DNA of 64,000 nucleotides from Roseiflexus castenholzii DSM 13941 (GCF_000017805.1 NC_009767.1:2852001-2916000); one strand, 5' to 3'. Counted from the stretch's first letter, positions 1 through 9,139 are shown. Translations and numbers: made by a program. Notes: generated by a model from the sequence alone, not told the origin.

Positions 1-576
1 CCCGGGTTGTGATCCACGAAGGACACGAATGGGCACGAAGCCGCCTGACTTTTCCATAACACGAACTTTTCACCCTCCACCGGTGCGTTGCGCGGCGCCG
101 TGGCGCCCGGGTTGTGATCCACGAAGGACACGAATGGGCACGAAGCCGCCTGACTTTTCCATAACACGAACTTTTCACCCTCCACCGGTGCGTTGCGCGG
201 CGCCGTGGCGCCCGGGTTGTGATCCACGAAGGACACGAATGGGCACGAAGCCGCCTGACTTTTCCATAACACGAACTTTTCACCCTCCACCGGTGCGTTG
301 CGCGGCGCCGTGGCGCCCGGGTTGTGATCCACGAAGGACACGAATGGGCACGAAGCCGCCTGACTTTTCCATAACACGAACTTTTCACCCTCCACCGGTG
401 CGTTGCGCGGCGCCGTGGCGCCCGGGTTGTGATCCACGAAGGACACGAATGGGCACGAAGCCGCCTGACTTTTCCATAACACGAACTTTTCACCCTCCAC
501 CGGTGCGTTGCGCGGCGCCGTGGCGCCCGGGTTGTGATCCACGAAGGACACGAATGGGCACGAAGCCGCCTGACTT
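1..576. repeat. 105-bp tandem repeat, five full copies plus a partial one
   Basis: Copies begin at 1, 106, 211, 316, 421 and 526, each with CCCGGGTTGTGATCCACGAA. The period is exactly 105 bp and the full copies look identical. The last copy breaks off near 576. Because 105 is divisible by 3 and the unit has no stop in one frame, it yields a long artificial reading frame that I do not accept as a gene. The array probably continues left of the window. Confidence 0.95.
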
Positions 577-689
577 AACACGAAACCTGAACGCCGTCCA
601 CGTGCAACCCTTATTACCCTGCCTGCGCGTCTGCTCTGTATTGAGGCGGGTGTTGCGCGATTGAGCGCGCCATCCGCCGGCAATCCTTA

Positions 690-1955
690 TTACCCTGCGC
701 GCATCCATGCGCTGCGCTGCCGGAGGAGATCACGATAGACGCTAAGAATATCGCAGGCGACGTGTTCCCAGCCGAACCGCAACGCGCGTTCGCGCGCCGC
801 AGCGCCCATAGCGGCACGCCCGGCATCGTCCCGCAGCAGGCGCTCAAGATGCCGCGCCAGCGTCACCGGATCGGCTGGCGGGGTCAACAACCCGCTCACG
901 CCATCTTCCACAATGAACGCCGGACCTCCCGCATTCGTGGCGATAACCGGCCTGCCGCATGCCAGCGCTTCGAGCGCCGCCATTCCGAACGACTCATAGT
1001 GCGACGGCATGGTCACAACATCGGCGGCAGCATAGTACAGCGGCAGACGATCCTGCGGTTGCGCTCCGGCGAAGTGAACGACATCGGCGATGTCGAGCCG
1101 CTGGCGCAGCGCGTCCAATCGCCGTTGCTCGGCGTTCCATTGCGCGCGTTCCTCTTCGCCGCCGCCGCCGACGATCAGCGTCGTCAGCGCGCCGCACCAC
1201 GCAGGGTGGCGTTGCAGCAGCAGCGCGCCGGCTTCGATCAGCGCGTCGATCCCCTTGAGCGGCTCAATACGCGCCACCAGCAGGACGACGCGGTGTGGGG
1301 GAGGCGGCAGATCGAGCGCCGCGCGCGCCTCCACGAGATCGCGGGGTCGAAAGCGGCGCAGGTCAACACCGGCCGGCACAACCCTGATCTTCTCTGCGTC
1401 CGCGTTATAGTGCCAGACCATCTGCGCCCGGTCGAGCGGCGTTGCTGCAATGATCATATCAGCCTCGCGCAGAATGCCTCCCTCGACAGCGACTCGCTGC
1501 CTGGTCTCGCGTTCTTCTGACCCGCGCGCCACCTGGTTTTTCATTGCGCCAAGGGTATGGAACATATGCACGACAGGCGCGCCCCAACTGCGGCGCAGCG
1601 CCAGCGCCGCTTCGCCGGAGACCCAGTAATGACTGTGGATGATGTCGTAGTGCAGGTCTTCACTATCGGCGAAGCAGCGCACCCGCCCAATAAACTCCGG
1701 CAAATAGTCCAGCAGACGATTTTTGTCGTAGGGGGCTGATGGACCGGCGCGCACGTGGATCAGTCGCACCCCCTGATCGATCGGAACGATCGCCGGCGCG
1801 GTGCGTTCCTGCGCGCGGGTGAAAATATCGACCGAAATGCCGCGCCGTCCGAACTCGCGGCTCAATTCTCGAACATACACATTCATGCCACCCGCCTCCT
1901 TGCCTCCGAGACGCGCGAGGGGGCTGCTATGAACGCTGAGCATTGCAATGCGCAT
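690..1955 (-). CDS. GT4-family glycosyltransferase (MshA/sucrose-phosphate-synthase-like)
   Basis: The 421-residue protein is a retaining GT-B glycosyltransferase. Residues 1-40 carry the glycine-rich acceptor-site loop GGKEAGGMNVYVREL. A central HSHYWVSGEAAL motif follows. The C-terminal donor-binding part has PAGVDLRRFRP and then ESFGMAALEALACGRPVIAT, the GT4 E-x7-E signature. It likely transfers a sugar from an NDP- or UDP-sugar in the cytoplasm; MshA, sucrose synthase and sucrose-phosphate synthase are its closest motif relatives, and the acceptor cannot be told. I chose the ATG at 1955 because a GGGAG ribosome-binding site lies just upstream and homology starts there; an upstream in-frame extension to 2186 is Arg-rich and unlike the family. 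It stands alone, with its 3' end facing the tandem repeat. Confidence 0.9.
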   Translation of the reverse strand: MRIAMLSVHSSPLARLGGKEAGGMNVYVRELSREFGRRGISVDIFTRAQERTAPAIVPIDQGVRLIHVRAGPSAPYDKNRLLDYLPEFIGRVRCFADSEDLHYDIIHSHYWVSGEAALALRRSWGAPVVHMFHTLGAMKNQVARGSEERETRQRVAVEGGILREADMIIAATPLDRAQMVWHYNADAEKIRVVPAGVDLRRFRPRDLVEARAALDLPPPPHRVVLLVARIEPLKGIDALIEAGALLLQRHPAWCGALTTLIVGGGGEEERAQWNAEQRRLDALRQRLDIADVVHFAGAQPQDRLPLYYAAADVVTMPSHYESFGMAALEALACGRPVIATNAGGPAFIVEDGVSGLLTPPADPVTLARHLERLLRDDAGRAAMGAAARERALRFGWEHVACDILSVYRDLLRQRSAWMRAG

Positions 1956-2354
1956 GCAATTATTCTCCCGTATTGTGTGATGTGCGTAAAAGCGCGTACA
2001 CGGCGCTCCTGCACAGGCGCGGAGCCTATCAGCCGGATCGTTCCTGCCAGACATCAAGAGGGACGCGATTGCCGCATCCCTCTTGCGCCTCCGTGCGCTC
2101 TGTTCCCTGATATTATACGGGCAAAGAGCATTGGCGTATGCATGGTGCAGGAATGCGTTCCCGAATCGGCGCAGACCGGGAACCATAGCTTTGCGCGGAA
2201 GAGTGGAGCAGCGCGTATGGCGTTGTCATTCATTCTGAGCAACGTGGATGGATGACATTGCGCTCTCTGTCGTGCTGAACACAGGAGCCGAAGCCCTGAG
2301 CAAAGCAAAGAGACCACGAAGGGGAAGCATCTCACAGGGCAGCGATGGAAAAGG

Positions 2355-2507
2355 ATTGCTCCATTCTGGATGGTCATGAGCGTCCAGCACACTTCTGGCA
2401 CGCATCACTTTTCCCCGGCGAGATTTTCTAGAGCGGACCAGTTGGCGCAGTTCCTTCTCTTCGTTTTCAAGGAGCTGTATGGGATACTTGGGTTTTGGAC
2501 GTGGCAT
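2355..2507 (-). pseudogene. IS630-type transposase, N-terminal fragment
   Basis: An ATG at 2507 with a good GGAGG site upstream opens a reading frame starting MPRPKPKYPIQLLENEEKEL and continuing to a basic stretch with KVMRARSVLDA. This resembles the helix-turn-helix N-terminus of IS630-family transposases. After about 51 residues the similarity ends, and no DDE catalytic region follows. It is a remnant of an insertion, consistent with the broken genes around it. The family call rests on a short segment. Confidence 0.55.
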
Positions 2508-2595
2508 AGCGTTTTCCTCCTCGCCCAAGCATTCCATAGAGCCGTCTCATTCGGAAGAAATCTACGCAAGGCTGCGCTAAGGGAAGACGATTTCG

Positions 2596-2694
2596 ATGAA
2601 TGACACACCAAAACTACTTGATGTCGTCGCACTGCTTGAAGATATTCCCGATCACGATTTCCGCCGCGGACAGGTTGGCACGGTGAGAGAATAA
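2596..2694 (+). pseudogene. DUF4926-like protein, truncated
   Basis: The short frame reads MNDTPKLLDVVALLEDIPDH followed by DFRRGQVGTVRE and a stop. DUF4926 proteins, common in cyanobacteria and Chloroflexota and often found beside toxin-antitoxin genes, start the same way (DVVALLEDIP, then RGQVGTVVE) but run to about 65-75 residues. Here the frame ends right after the GQVGTV turn, so the C-terminal half is missing. It lies between the transposase scrap and the attC-like site, in a zone of evident rearrangement. Confidence 0.6.
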
Positions 2695-2836
2695 CCTGTC
2701 CCGCTTTTTTCATACAAAATCCACCCTTCTATCTGACGCACTATACAAATCAGGCTCATCTTCCACGTCTTGCATTGCGGATGATAACGACAAAGAAACC
2801 CAATCCTGCTTTTTTTGAACGTGTTTGCAAGTCGGG

Positions 2837-2924
<88 letters not shown>

Positions 2925-2926
2925 TT

Positions 2927-3316
2927 TCAACTCCTTGGCTCAATGTGAGCATTCAGCCAGTGTACAAACTCATTACGGTTCATTCTGCCCGACGCAACCT
3001 GAAGGATCACGCTCTCCTGTTCGTCTACTGTTGCTCGAATCTCATATCTGTTCAACACAAGGAACGTTTCCATCGCCGCATGTGCGGTCCGTTTGTTACC
3101 ATCCACAAAGGGATGATTTTGGATGAGCGAGAAGCCAAGGGATACCGCTTTCTCCACAACTGTTGGATAAAGCTCGGCGCCGCCAAAAGTCATACGCGGC
3201 TGTGCTACGGCTGACTCCAAAGCTCCCAAGTCACGGATGCCCGCCAGGCCACCTGATTGTTGCATCACGCGCAGATAAATCTCCAGTATCTCATGCAGAG
3301 TCAGGTAGCGCATCAA
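2927..3316 (-). CDS. Doc-family (Fic fold) toxin
   Basis: The 129-residue protein is a death-on-curing toxin. The Fic core HPFVDGNKRTA sits at about residues 68-78 and matches HxFx(D/N)GNKR. Fic proteins transfer AMP; Doc proteins instead phosphorylate EF-Tu and stop translation. Length is normal for Doc. The ATG at 3316 overlaps the antitoxin stop by 4 bp (ATGA), so translation is probably coupled, and a second ATG lies one codon on. Its stop lies 2 nt from the attC-like site, the usual organisation of an integron cassette. Toxin-antitoxin pairs are frequent integron cargo, where they stabilise the array. Confidence 0.9.
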   Translation of the reverse strand: MMRYLTLHEILEIYLRVMQQSGGLAGIRDLGALESAVAQPRMTFGGAELYPTVVEKAVSLGFSLIQNHPFVDGNKRTAHAAMETFLVLNRYEIRATVDEQESVILQVASGRMNRNEFVHWLNAHIEPRS

Positions 3317-3510
3317 GCCAACCGTTGATAGAGTTCGGTATTCTTCTGGAGCACATACTCGAGCGCTTTTCGAAATTCTTCTTCGGGACGGGAAAGTAAC
3401 TCTTCAACACTGACCCGCACTAACTCCTCAGGAGTAACCCGGAAAAGCGTGGCTATCTGTTGAAGTTTTTGTAATTGGTCATCCGATAAGGCAATGGTGA
3501 TGGTGGTCAT
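3313..3510 (-). CDS. Putative antitoxin of the Doc toxin
   Basis: A 65-residue acidic protein is encoded immediately upstream of, and overlapping, the Doc gene. The N-terminal MTTITIALSDDQLQKLQQIA looks like a ribbon-helix-helix or similar small DNA-binding segment. The C-terminal half (EEEFRKALEYVLQKNTELYQ) is helical and probably wraps the toxin. It would neutralise Doc and repress the operon. Family identity is inferred from size, charge and position, not from a clear motif. Confidence 0.75.
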   Translation of the reverse strand: MTTITIALSDDQLQKLQQIATLFRVTPEELVRVSVEELLSRPEEEFRKALEYVLQKNTELYQRLA

Positions 3511-3731
3511 AGGGGATCAACTCCTGTTGTGTGCGCCTTGTCCGTGCCAGGCAACAAGGCTACGTTGCGCCGCCCAACTATTGATTTCATCGACATACGC
3601 CTGATAACAGGCTATAGACAGAGAAGGTGACTTTTTGCTCTATACAGAGAGCTTCTAAACAGCGAAAAGGCCACCCCCTTGCATCATGTGTTCATAATCT
3701 GTACACCAAATTTTTAGCAAAGTCAAGCGCT
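3511..3731 (-). other. Candidate attI region between the integrase remnant and the first cassette
   Basis: This gap lies between the 5' end of the integrase fragment (+) and the first cassette (-), where attI sits in an integron. It contains GTTGGGC on the - strand at 3578-3572, a perfect match to the GTTRRRY crossover core, 62 nt upstream of the antitoxin start. The assignment is by position and core only. Part of the gap also holds one arm of the inverted repeat at 3646-3931. Confidence 0.4.
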
Positions 3732-3931
3732 ATGACCAGAAAGTTACCGGATCAGGCTCGCAATATTTTGCGAGCAAAACATTATTCCTGCCGCACCGAG
3801 CAATCCTCCATAGACTGGATGCGCCGCTGTATTCTCTTCCGCACAAGCGGGCGTATCGGCTCTACAATCCGCCGTTGCGCGGCTTCGCGTCTGTCTGGCT
3901 TTGCCCACTCGCCTGTTTTTAGAAGCTATCT
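3646..3931. repeat. 14-bp inverted repeat flanking the integrase fragment
   Basis: AGAGAGCTTCTAAA at 3646-3659 is matched by TTTAGAAGCTATCT at 3918-3931, whose reverse complement differs at one base. The pair bounds 286 bp that contain the integrase remnant. Such ends resemble insertion-sequence termini. The element could be a MITE or a deleted IS, or two halves of unrelated insertions. No transposase lies inside. Confidence 0.5.
3732..3833 (+). pseudogene. intI: Integron integrase (tyrosine recombinase), N-terminal fragment
   Basis: The translation from the ATG at 3732 contains KLPDQARNILRAKHYSCRTE and, directly after it, QSSIDWMRRCILF. This is the N-terminal SAM-like domain pattern of IntI-type integrases (L-D-Q-x-R...-K-H-Y-S-x-R-T-E...-W-x-R-x-I-L-F). 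About 34 residues are recognisable; then the frame turns to nonsense, and no catalytic R-H-R-Y domain is found. Orientation is divergent from the Doc cassette, as in an intact integron. A relic of another tyrosine recombinase is possible, but these N-terminal words and the attC context favour IntI. Confidence 0.65.
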
Positions 3932-4120
3932 CAAAAAGCAGAATGAACACGACTGAACAGCGCCGATGAATTCATTCAGACCGTTCGATAGGGTCAGGCG
4001 GGTATTGTCGAACATGCGAGGCATATGTCGTGGTATACGTAGCTTTCAATGGACTCAAGGACGCTACATCACCCTAATCATCGTCTCACGCCCTGAGAGT
4101 GGCTGCGGGTGGAATGGTTT

Positions 4121-4393
4121 ATACCGATTACGATTGAAGATGCCGCATGCTGGTCATTCCGAGCCCTTCGCTTCGCTCAGGGTAAACGCAGCGCGGAATC
4201 TGAGCGGGTCGCGCCAGACCCCTCGCGCTGCTCGGGGTGACCATCCGGCATGGTCACCCCGAGCAGCGCGAGGGGTGACCATGCCGGATGGTCACAGGGA
4301 ATTGGCATTATGCCTCTCCTGCTACCTGGTCGCTCGACCAGGCAAGCGACTGAACAGCAGTTGGTCACAGGGAATTGGCATTATGCCTCTCCT
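4121..4393. repeat. Dispersed intergenic repeat (copy 1, with partial duplication)
   Basis: The element starts near ATACCGATTACGATTGAAGA, passes through a palindromic block (CTTCGCTTCGCTCAGGG), and ends with GGTCACAGGGAATTGGCATT. The end segment is duplicated (about 4290-4314 and 4361-4385). The same order of words recurs at 11474-11970, 18401-18551, 51303-51428, 61545-61692 and 61829-61996. It contains no gene. The stretch from 3932 to 4120 shows nothing that I recognise. Confidence 0.85.
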
Positions 4394-4394
4394 G

Positions 4395-5375
4395 CTACCC
4401 TACCAGCAACACCTTGCCGGGGCGCGTTTTATGTTCGGCAGCGATGACTGCTTCGCGCACATCGCCGAGGTCGTACTCCGCCGCAACTGGCGTATGGAGC
4501 GTCCCATCAGCGATCAGCCCGAACAGGGTGGTGAAGAGGTCCTGCGCCTGCTCCGGCGTGGCGGTCTGAAGCCAGTGCGACAACCACCATCCACGGATGG
4601 TGGCGCTGCGGAACAGCAACGTGCCTAGATGGATCGTGAGCGGCTCGCCGGCAATGGCGCCATAGACGAGCATCGTCCCTCCCATAGCGAGCGATGCCGC
4701 CAGGCGCGCACCGCTTGCGCCGCCGACCGAGTCGAGTGCGTAGCGCACACCTTTGCCCCCCGTCAGTGCATGCACCCGCGCAACCACATTCTCGTCCTGC
4801 TCGCAGATAATGTCATCCGCTCCCAGGGTACGCAGGTCGTCCATCACCTCACGCCGGCGGACGACATTGATCGTGCGGAAGCCAAGGCGTTGCGCCAGCC
4901 GGATGACGTGCCGCCCGACGATGGAATTGGCGGCGTTTTGCAGCACCCATTCGCCAGGTTCAACCCGTAGTGTGTCGGTAAGCATCAGCCACGCCGTCGC
5001 CGGATTGATCAGCGCCGTCGCCGCCTGCCGGTCGCCAATCGTAGCAGGAACCGGGATGGTTCTGGCGGCGGGAACGACCACATACTCCTGCCAGAGTCCC
5101 GCCGCACCCATGGGAATGACTGTTTGCCCGATAGTGCGGTCGGTGACCCCTTCGCCGACGCCGACGATCACGCCGGCGCCTTCGAAGCCGGGAACGGCAG
5201 GCAGGCGCGGCAGTATGCCATACAACCCGCGGATGACGAACAGATCGGAGGGGTTGATCGGACGAACCTGCACCCGCACCAGTACCTGACCGGGACCCGT
5301 CTGAGGCGCAGGGATGTTTTCAATAGTCAGGACATCGGCAGGTTCGCCGAAGGAAGCGAAGCGAACGGCACGCAT
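4395..5375 (-). CDS. MDR-family NADPH:quinone reductase / 2-enoyl reductase-like protein
   Basis: The 326-residue medium-chain dehydrogenase/reductase begins MRAVRFASFGEPADVL, has the GroES-like N-terminal half (PINPSDLFVIRGLYG, then PGFEGAGVIVGVG) and a Rossmann half (residues ~135-270). The zinc ligands of alcohol dehydrogenases are absent, which fits the quinone-oxidoreductase and mitochondrial enoyl-reductase (MECR) branch. It would reduce quinones or enoyl thioesters with NADPH. The start at 5375 is preceded by GGAGAG. The frame stays open upstream for another 220 codons, but that is low-complexity repeat. The stop lies against the dispersed repeat. Confidence 0.88.
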   Translation of the reverse strand: MRAVRFASFGEPADVLTIENIPAPQTGPGQVLVRVQVRPINPSDLFVIRGLYGILPRLPAVPGFEGAGVIVGVGEGVTDRTIGQTVIPMGAAGLWQEYVVVPAARTIPVPATIGDRQAATALINPATAWLMLTDTLRVEPGEWVLQNAANSIVGRHVIRLAQRLGFRTINVVRRREVMDDLRTLGADDIICEQDENVVARVHALTGGKGVRYALDSVGGASGARLAASLAMGGTMLVYGAIAGEPLTIHLGTLLFRSATIRGWWLSHWLQTATPEQAQDLFTTLFGLIADGTLHTPVAAEYDLGDVREAVIAAEHKTRPGKVLLVG

Positions 5376-5437
5376 GGTTTGGTTCTCTCCTGCAATGTGA
5401 GCCGGGTGCGTGACAATCGGTAGTGTACCACGAATAT

Positions 5438-5962
5438 CGAGGGGCGTGAGGTGTGAGGCGAGGGGGCGTGAGGCGAGGGGTGTGAGGCGAGGGGCGTGAG
5501 GTGTGAGGCGAGGGGCGAGGGGCGTGAGGCGTGATGCGAGGGGCGTGAGGTGTGAGGCGAGGGGCGTGAGGCACGAGGCGAGGGGCGTGAGGCGTGAGGC
5601 GAGGGGCGTGAGGCGAGGGGCGTGAGGCGAGGGGCGTGAGGCGAGGGGCGTGAGGTGTGAGGCGTGAGGCGTGAGGCGAGGGGCGTGAGGCGTGAGGCGA
5701 GGGGGCGTGAGATGAGAGGCGAGGGGCGCGAGGCGTGAGGCGTGAGGCGTGAGGCGAGGGGCGTGAGGTGTGAGGCGAGGGGCGTGAGGCACGAGGCGAG
5801 GGGCGTGAGGCGAGGGGCGTGAGGCACGAGGCGAGGGGCGTGAGGCGAGGGGCGTGAGGTGTGAGGCGTGAGGTGTGAGGCGAGGGGCGCGAGGCGTGAG
5901 GCGTGAGGCGTGAGGCGAGGGGCGTGAGGCGTGAGGCGAGGGGGCGTGAGATGAGAGGGCGG
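5438..5962. repeat. Low-complexity GTGAGGC/GAGGGGC array
   Basis: About 525 bp are built almost only from short words such as GAGGCGAGGGGCGTGAGG in irregular order. The region lies just upstream of the oxidoreductase gene and stays open in several frames because the words carry no stops, so apparent Pro/His/Ser-rich proteins here are artefacts. The reverse-complement version of the same array is at 7536-7931. Confidence 0.95.
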
Positions 5963-6348
5963 CAGGCGGCATGTGCGCAGGCGGAAGGTAACCCCTAACC
6001 CTTAATAACCCCAGACCCTGCCATAGTTCCCGGTTCTTAGTTCTCATACTACCTTGCGGTCAGTCAGACAAAATGTTCGAGCGCCCAGTCAGCAAGGCGT
6101 AACGAAACGCGCGTCGGCGGTCGTGGGCGCATGACTGTGCATTGGCATCAGCAGCCCCAGCGGGGCTTTCACTTGCTTCAGCGAGGGCTTTAGCCCGCAG
6201 TGCCCGAGCGTCCTGCTGCGCGCCCTGTCAGTATTGTACGAATGACTGCGCGTTAGTATCAGTTCTCAGTTCTCAGTTCTCGGTTCTTGATTCTCCCCCA
6301 AAAAGGTGTAGACTCTCAGGTGATGACATTTCACAAGAGGAGTCCGCC
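5963..6348. other. Intergenic region with short hairpins and heptamer repeats
   Basis: No gene is seen. The region has a compact hairpin (AGCCCCAGCGGGGCT at 6153-6167), a second at 6181-6198 (GCGAGGGCTTTAGCCCGC), and several copies of the heptamer CAGTTCT near 6253-6290, a motif also found at 20524-20596. The hairpins might end transcription but lack a clear T-tract. A strong AAGAGGAG site for the next gene lies at its right end. Confidence 0.5.
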
Positions 6349-7452
6349 ATGAACGAACGCACCTTCCTTGAGCCTGGCGTCGTTCTCGGCGAGTGGTGGC
6401 ATCGCACCGCCGATGGCCGGTTTCAGTGCGATCTCTGTCCGCGCGGCTGCACGCTGCGCCCTGGTCAGCACGGCTTCTGCTTTGTGCGCGAGGCGCGCAA
6501 TGAAGGGATCGTCCTTTCCTCCTACGGTCGCGCGTCCGGTTTCTGCGCCGACCCGATCGAGAAGAAGCCGCTCTTCCATTTTTTCCCCGGTACGGGGGTC
6601 TTTTCCTTTGGTACTGCCGGGTGCAACCTGGGGTGCCGTTTCTGCCAGAACTGGTCGATCTCCAAAGCGCGCGAGATGGCGCTGCTCGACGCGCGCGCGA
6701 CGCCGGAGGAGGTTGCAGAAGCGGCGCTAGCAGTAGGGTGTCGCAGCGTCGCTTTTACCTACAACGATCCGGTCATTTTTGCCGAGTATGCCATTGATTG
6801 CGCGCGCGCTGCGCGCGAACGCGGTCTGGCAACCGTCGTTGTGTCGGCGGGGTACATTTCGCCGCAGGCGCGGCCCGCTTTCTTTGCGCACATCGATGCC
6901 GCAAACATCGATCTCAAAGGGTTCAGCGAGGAATTTTACCGGAAATTGTGCCTCGGCTCGCTGGCGCCGGTGCTCGACACGCTCCGCTGGCTGCGCCGTG
7001 AGACCAATGTCTGGCTGGAAGTAACCAATCTGATCATTCCCGGCGCCAATGACTCGCCAGACGATGTTGCGCGCCTGTGCGATTGGTTCGTGAATGAACT
7101 CGGTCCTGATGTGCCGTTGCACTTTACGGCGTTCCATCCCGATTATCGTATGCTCGATACGCCGCCAACCCCGCCCGCGACGCTGAAACGCGCTCGCGAA
7201 CAGGCGCTTGCCGCCGGTCTGCGCTATGTGTATACCGGGAATGTCTACGACGCTGCCGGGCAGTCGACGTACTGCGCCGGTTGCGGCGCGCGTGTCATCG
7301 AGCGCGACTGGCATCGCCTGAAACGCTGGCGACTTGACGCCGCCGGTCGATGTGTGCGCTGCGGTCATCCGCTGCCGGGACGGTTCGATGCTGCGCCGGG
7401 GCGCTGGAACGGACGGATGGCGCCGGTGCGGATTGTGGAGTCACTCGCGTGA
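6349..7452 (+). CDS. amrS: AmmeMemoRadiSam system radical SAM enzyme
   Basis: The 367-residue protein has the radical SAM cluster motif CNLGCRFCQN near residue 90, binding a 4Fe-4S cluster and SAM. Further cysteines occur near the N-terminus (CDLCPRGCTLRPG, then GFC) and at the C-terminus (CAGCG and CVRCG). This arrangement is that of the PflA-like AmrS proteins. These usually occur with AmmeMemo partners of unknown substrate; none is next to it here. The ATG at 6349 follows AAGAGGAG at ideal spacing, so it is preferred over an in-frame upstream start. Inverted low-complexity arrays flank the gene on both sides. Confidence 0.92.
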   Translation: MNERTFLEPGVVLGEWWHRTADGRFQCDLCPRGCTLRPGQHGFCFVREARNEGIVLSSYGRASGFCADPIEKKPLFHFFPGTGVFSFGTAGCNLGCRFCQNWSISKAREMALLDARATPEEVAEAALAVGCRSVAFTYNDPVIFAEYAIDCARAARERGLATVVVSAGYISPQARPAFFAHIDAANIDLKGFSEEFYRKLCLGSLAPVLDTLRWLRRETNVWLEVTNLIIPGANDSPDDVARLCDWFVNELGPDVPLHFTAFHPDYRMLDTPPTPPATLKRAREQALAAGLRYVYTGNVYDAAGQSTYCAGCGARVIERDWHRLKRWRLDAAGRCVRCGHPLPGRFDAAPGRWNGRMAPVRIVESLA

Positions 7453-7535
7453 CCCGTTGTGCCCGCAACGGAGCCGTTGCGGTGGGTTGAGCCGTTGCAC
7501 TGCAACCGCTCAACTTCCGCACACACCTTCATACC

Positions 7536-7931
7536 CTCTTGCCTCTTGCCTCACGCCTCACGCCTCACGCCTCACGCCTCACGCCTCACGCCTCGCGCCC
7601 CTCGCCTCACACCTCACGCCCCGCGCCTCACGCCCCTCGCCTCACACCTCACGCCCCTCGCCTCACACCCCTCGCCTCACGCCCCTCGCCTCACGCCCCT
7701 CGCCTCACGCCCCTCGCCTCACGCCCCTCGCCTCACACCTCACGCCTCGCGTCTCACGCCTCGTGCCTCACGCCCCGCGCCTCGTACCTCGTGCCTCACG
7801 CCCCGCGCCTCACGCCTCGCGTCTCACGCCTCGTGCCTCTTGCCCCGCGCCTCGTGCCTCGTACCTCGTGCCTCTTGCCCCGCGCCTCGTGCCTCGTACC
7901 TCGTGCCTCTTGCCCCGCGCCTCGTGCCTCA
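7536..7931. repeat. Low-complexity CCTCACGCC/CCCCTCG array
   Basis: This is about 400 bp of words such as CCTCACGCCCCTCGCCTCAC. It is the reverse complement of the array at 5438-5962, so the pair forms an inverted repeat around amrS. Its right edge supplies the TCA that is the stop codon of recF. Between 7453 and 7535 nothing is recognised. Confidence 0.95.
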
Positions 7932-9113
7932 CGCCGGATACAAATGCCCGCTTTCGACGCGCCAGCGACGCGCGCGCGTGAGGAACTTCAGGTCGAAGTC
8001 GTCGGTTCCGGTGGCAGTCACGATCGTTTGCTGGTCGGGACGTTCCAGAATATCCTGCACGTGCGATCGTCGTTCGGCGTCCAATTCGGAGAGCAGATCG
8101 TCGAGGAGCAACACCGGCGCGTCACCGGTGCGTATTCGCATCAGTTTTGCTTCGCCGAGTTTGAGCGACAGTGTGGCGCTGCGTTGTTGTCCGCGTGAAC
8201 CATACGCGCCAATGGGGACGCCGCCAACCGCGATCAGCAGATCGTCGCGGTGTGGCCCGATCAGCGTTTGCCCACGCCCGATCTCGTCGTCGCGCAGGCG
8301 TGTCAGGTGTGCCAGAAATGCCTGCTCGATAGCGCGGCTGTCGGTAACCGAATCAATACCCGCAACGCTGCTCTGATAGGCAAGGGTCAGTGGCGTGTCA
8401 CCGCCCGACATCCGGCAATAGAGTGGTCCTGCCAGGGCGTTGAGGTCAACGACGGCGTGTAGCCGTTCGCGCAGCAGATACGCGCCCGCCATTGCCAGTT
8501 CCCGGTCCCAGAACGCCAGTTCATCGTCGGCATAGCGCAATGGACGCCGCCCCTCACGCCAGGCGCGCAGCAGACTGTTGCGCTGCTGCACGACCTTCTG
8601 ATAATGCGCCAGGGTCCGCACATAACGCCCGTCGATCTGCGAGAGGGTTACATCCAGGTAGCGGCGTCGTTCAGCCGGCGCGCCGGTTACCAGCGCAATA
8701 TCGGCGGGAGTGAACAGAACCACACGCAGGTTCCCCACCAGGTCGAGCGCGCGCACCGCTTTCCGGTCGATCCGCACTGTCTTGATGGTCGGCGTCGCGC
8801 CGATTGCAGACTCCTCCTCGGCGCGGCGCTGCACAACGACCTCGAGCCGCACATACCCATCGGCGCGCACAACATCGCACACCAGGCGGGCAAACGGCGG
8901 CACGCCAAGATCGCCCTGCGCCTCGAAGCGCACCAGTTCGCGATCGGCGCCGGCGCGCGGCGAACGGGTGGTCGCCAGAAAATAGATCGCCTCCAGCACC
9001 GTCGTTTTGCCTGCCGCGTTAGGACCGTAGAGCAGGGTCACTCCCGGTTCGAGGTTCAGATCGAGCCGTTCGTAATTGCGAAAATCACGCAGACTGAGGT
9101 GCGTCACATACAT
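7929..9113 (-). CDS. recF: DNA replication and repair protein RecF
   Basis: The 394-residue SMC-like ATPase has Walker A GPNAAGKT (about residues 30-37) after the typical LRDFRNYERLDL start. The signature region is GSRGQQRSATLSLKLGEAKL and Walker B is VLLLDDLLSELD near residue 345. RecF loads RecA on gapped single-stranded DNA with RecO and RecR. Translation probably starts at 9113 (MYVTHLSLRDF); a longer frame upstream is not family-like, and no strong ribosome-binding site is seen. recF is often beside dnaN and gyrB, but here it is not. Its stop codon lies inside the edge of a low-complexity array, so the extreme C-terminus may have been altered. Confidence 0.95.
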   Translation of the reverse strand: MYVTHLSLRDFRNYERLDLNLEPGVTLLYGPNAAGKTTVLEAIYFLATTRSPRAGADRELVRFEAQGDLGVPPFARLVCDVVRADGYVRLEVVVQRRAEEESAIGATPTIKTVRIDRKAVRALDLVGNLRVVLFTPADIALVTGAPAERRRYLDVTLSQIDGRYVRTLAHYQKVVQQRNSLLRAWREGRRPLRYADDELAFWDRELAMAGAYLLRERLHAVVDLNALAGPLYCRMSGGDTPLTLAYQSSVAGIDSVTDSRAIEQAFLAHLTRLRDDEIGRGQTLIGPHRDDLLIAVGGVPIGAYGSRGQQRSATLSLKLGEAKLMRIRTGDAPVLLLDDLLSELDAERRSHVQDILERPDQQTIVTATGTDDFDLKFLTRARRWRVESGHLYPA

Positions 9114-9139
9114 AACGGCGACTATCCGGCGCGCAGCGC

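Noticed and set aside
29..664. 211-residue open frame through the 105-bp repeat
   Set aside because: It is a direct translation of identical tandem DNA, with no ribosome-binding site and no family similarity.
5376..6047. In-frame upstream extension of the oxidoreductase, rich in Pro/His/Ser
   Set aside because: It translates a low-complexity array; homology and a ribosome-binding site both support the start at 5375.
7459..8376. Long + strand frames made of Ser-Pro-His-Ala words
   Set aside because: They are low-complexity DNA continuing into the antisense strand of recF.
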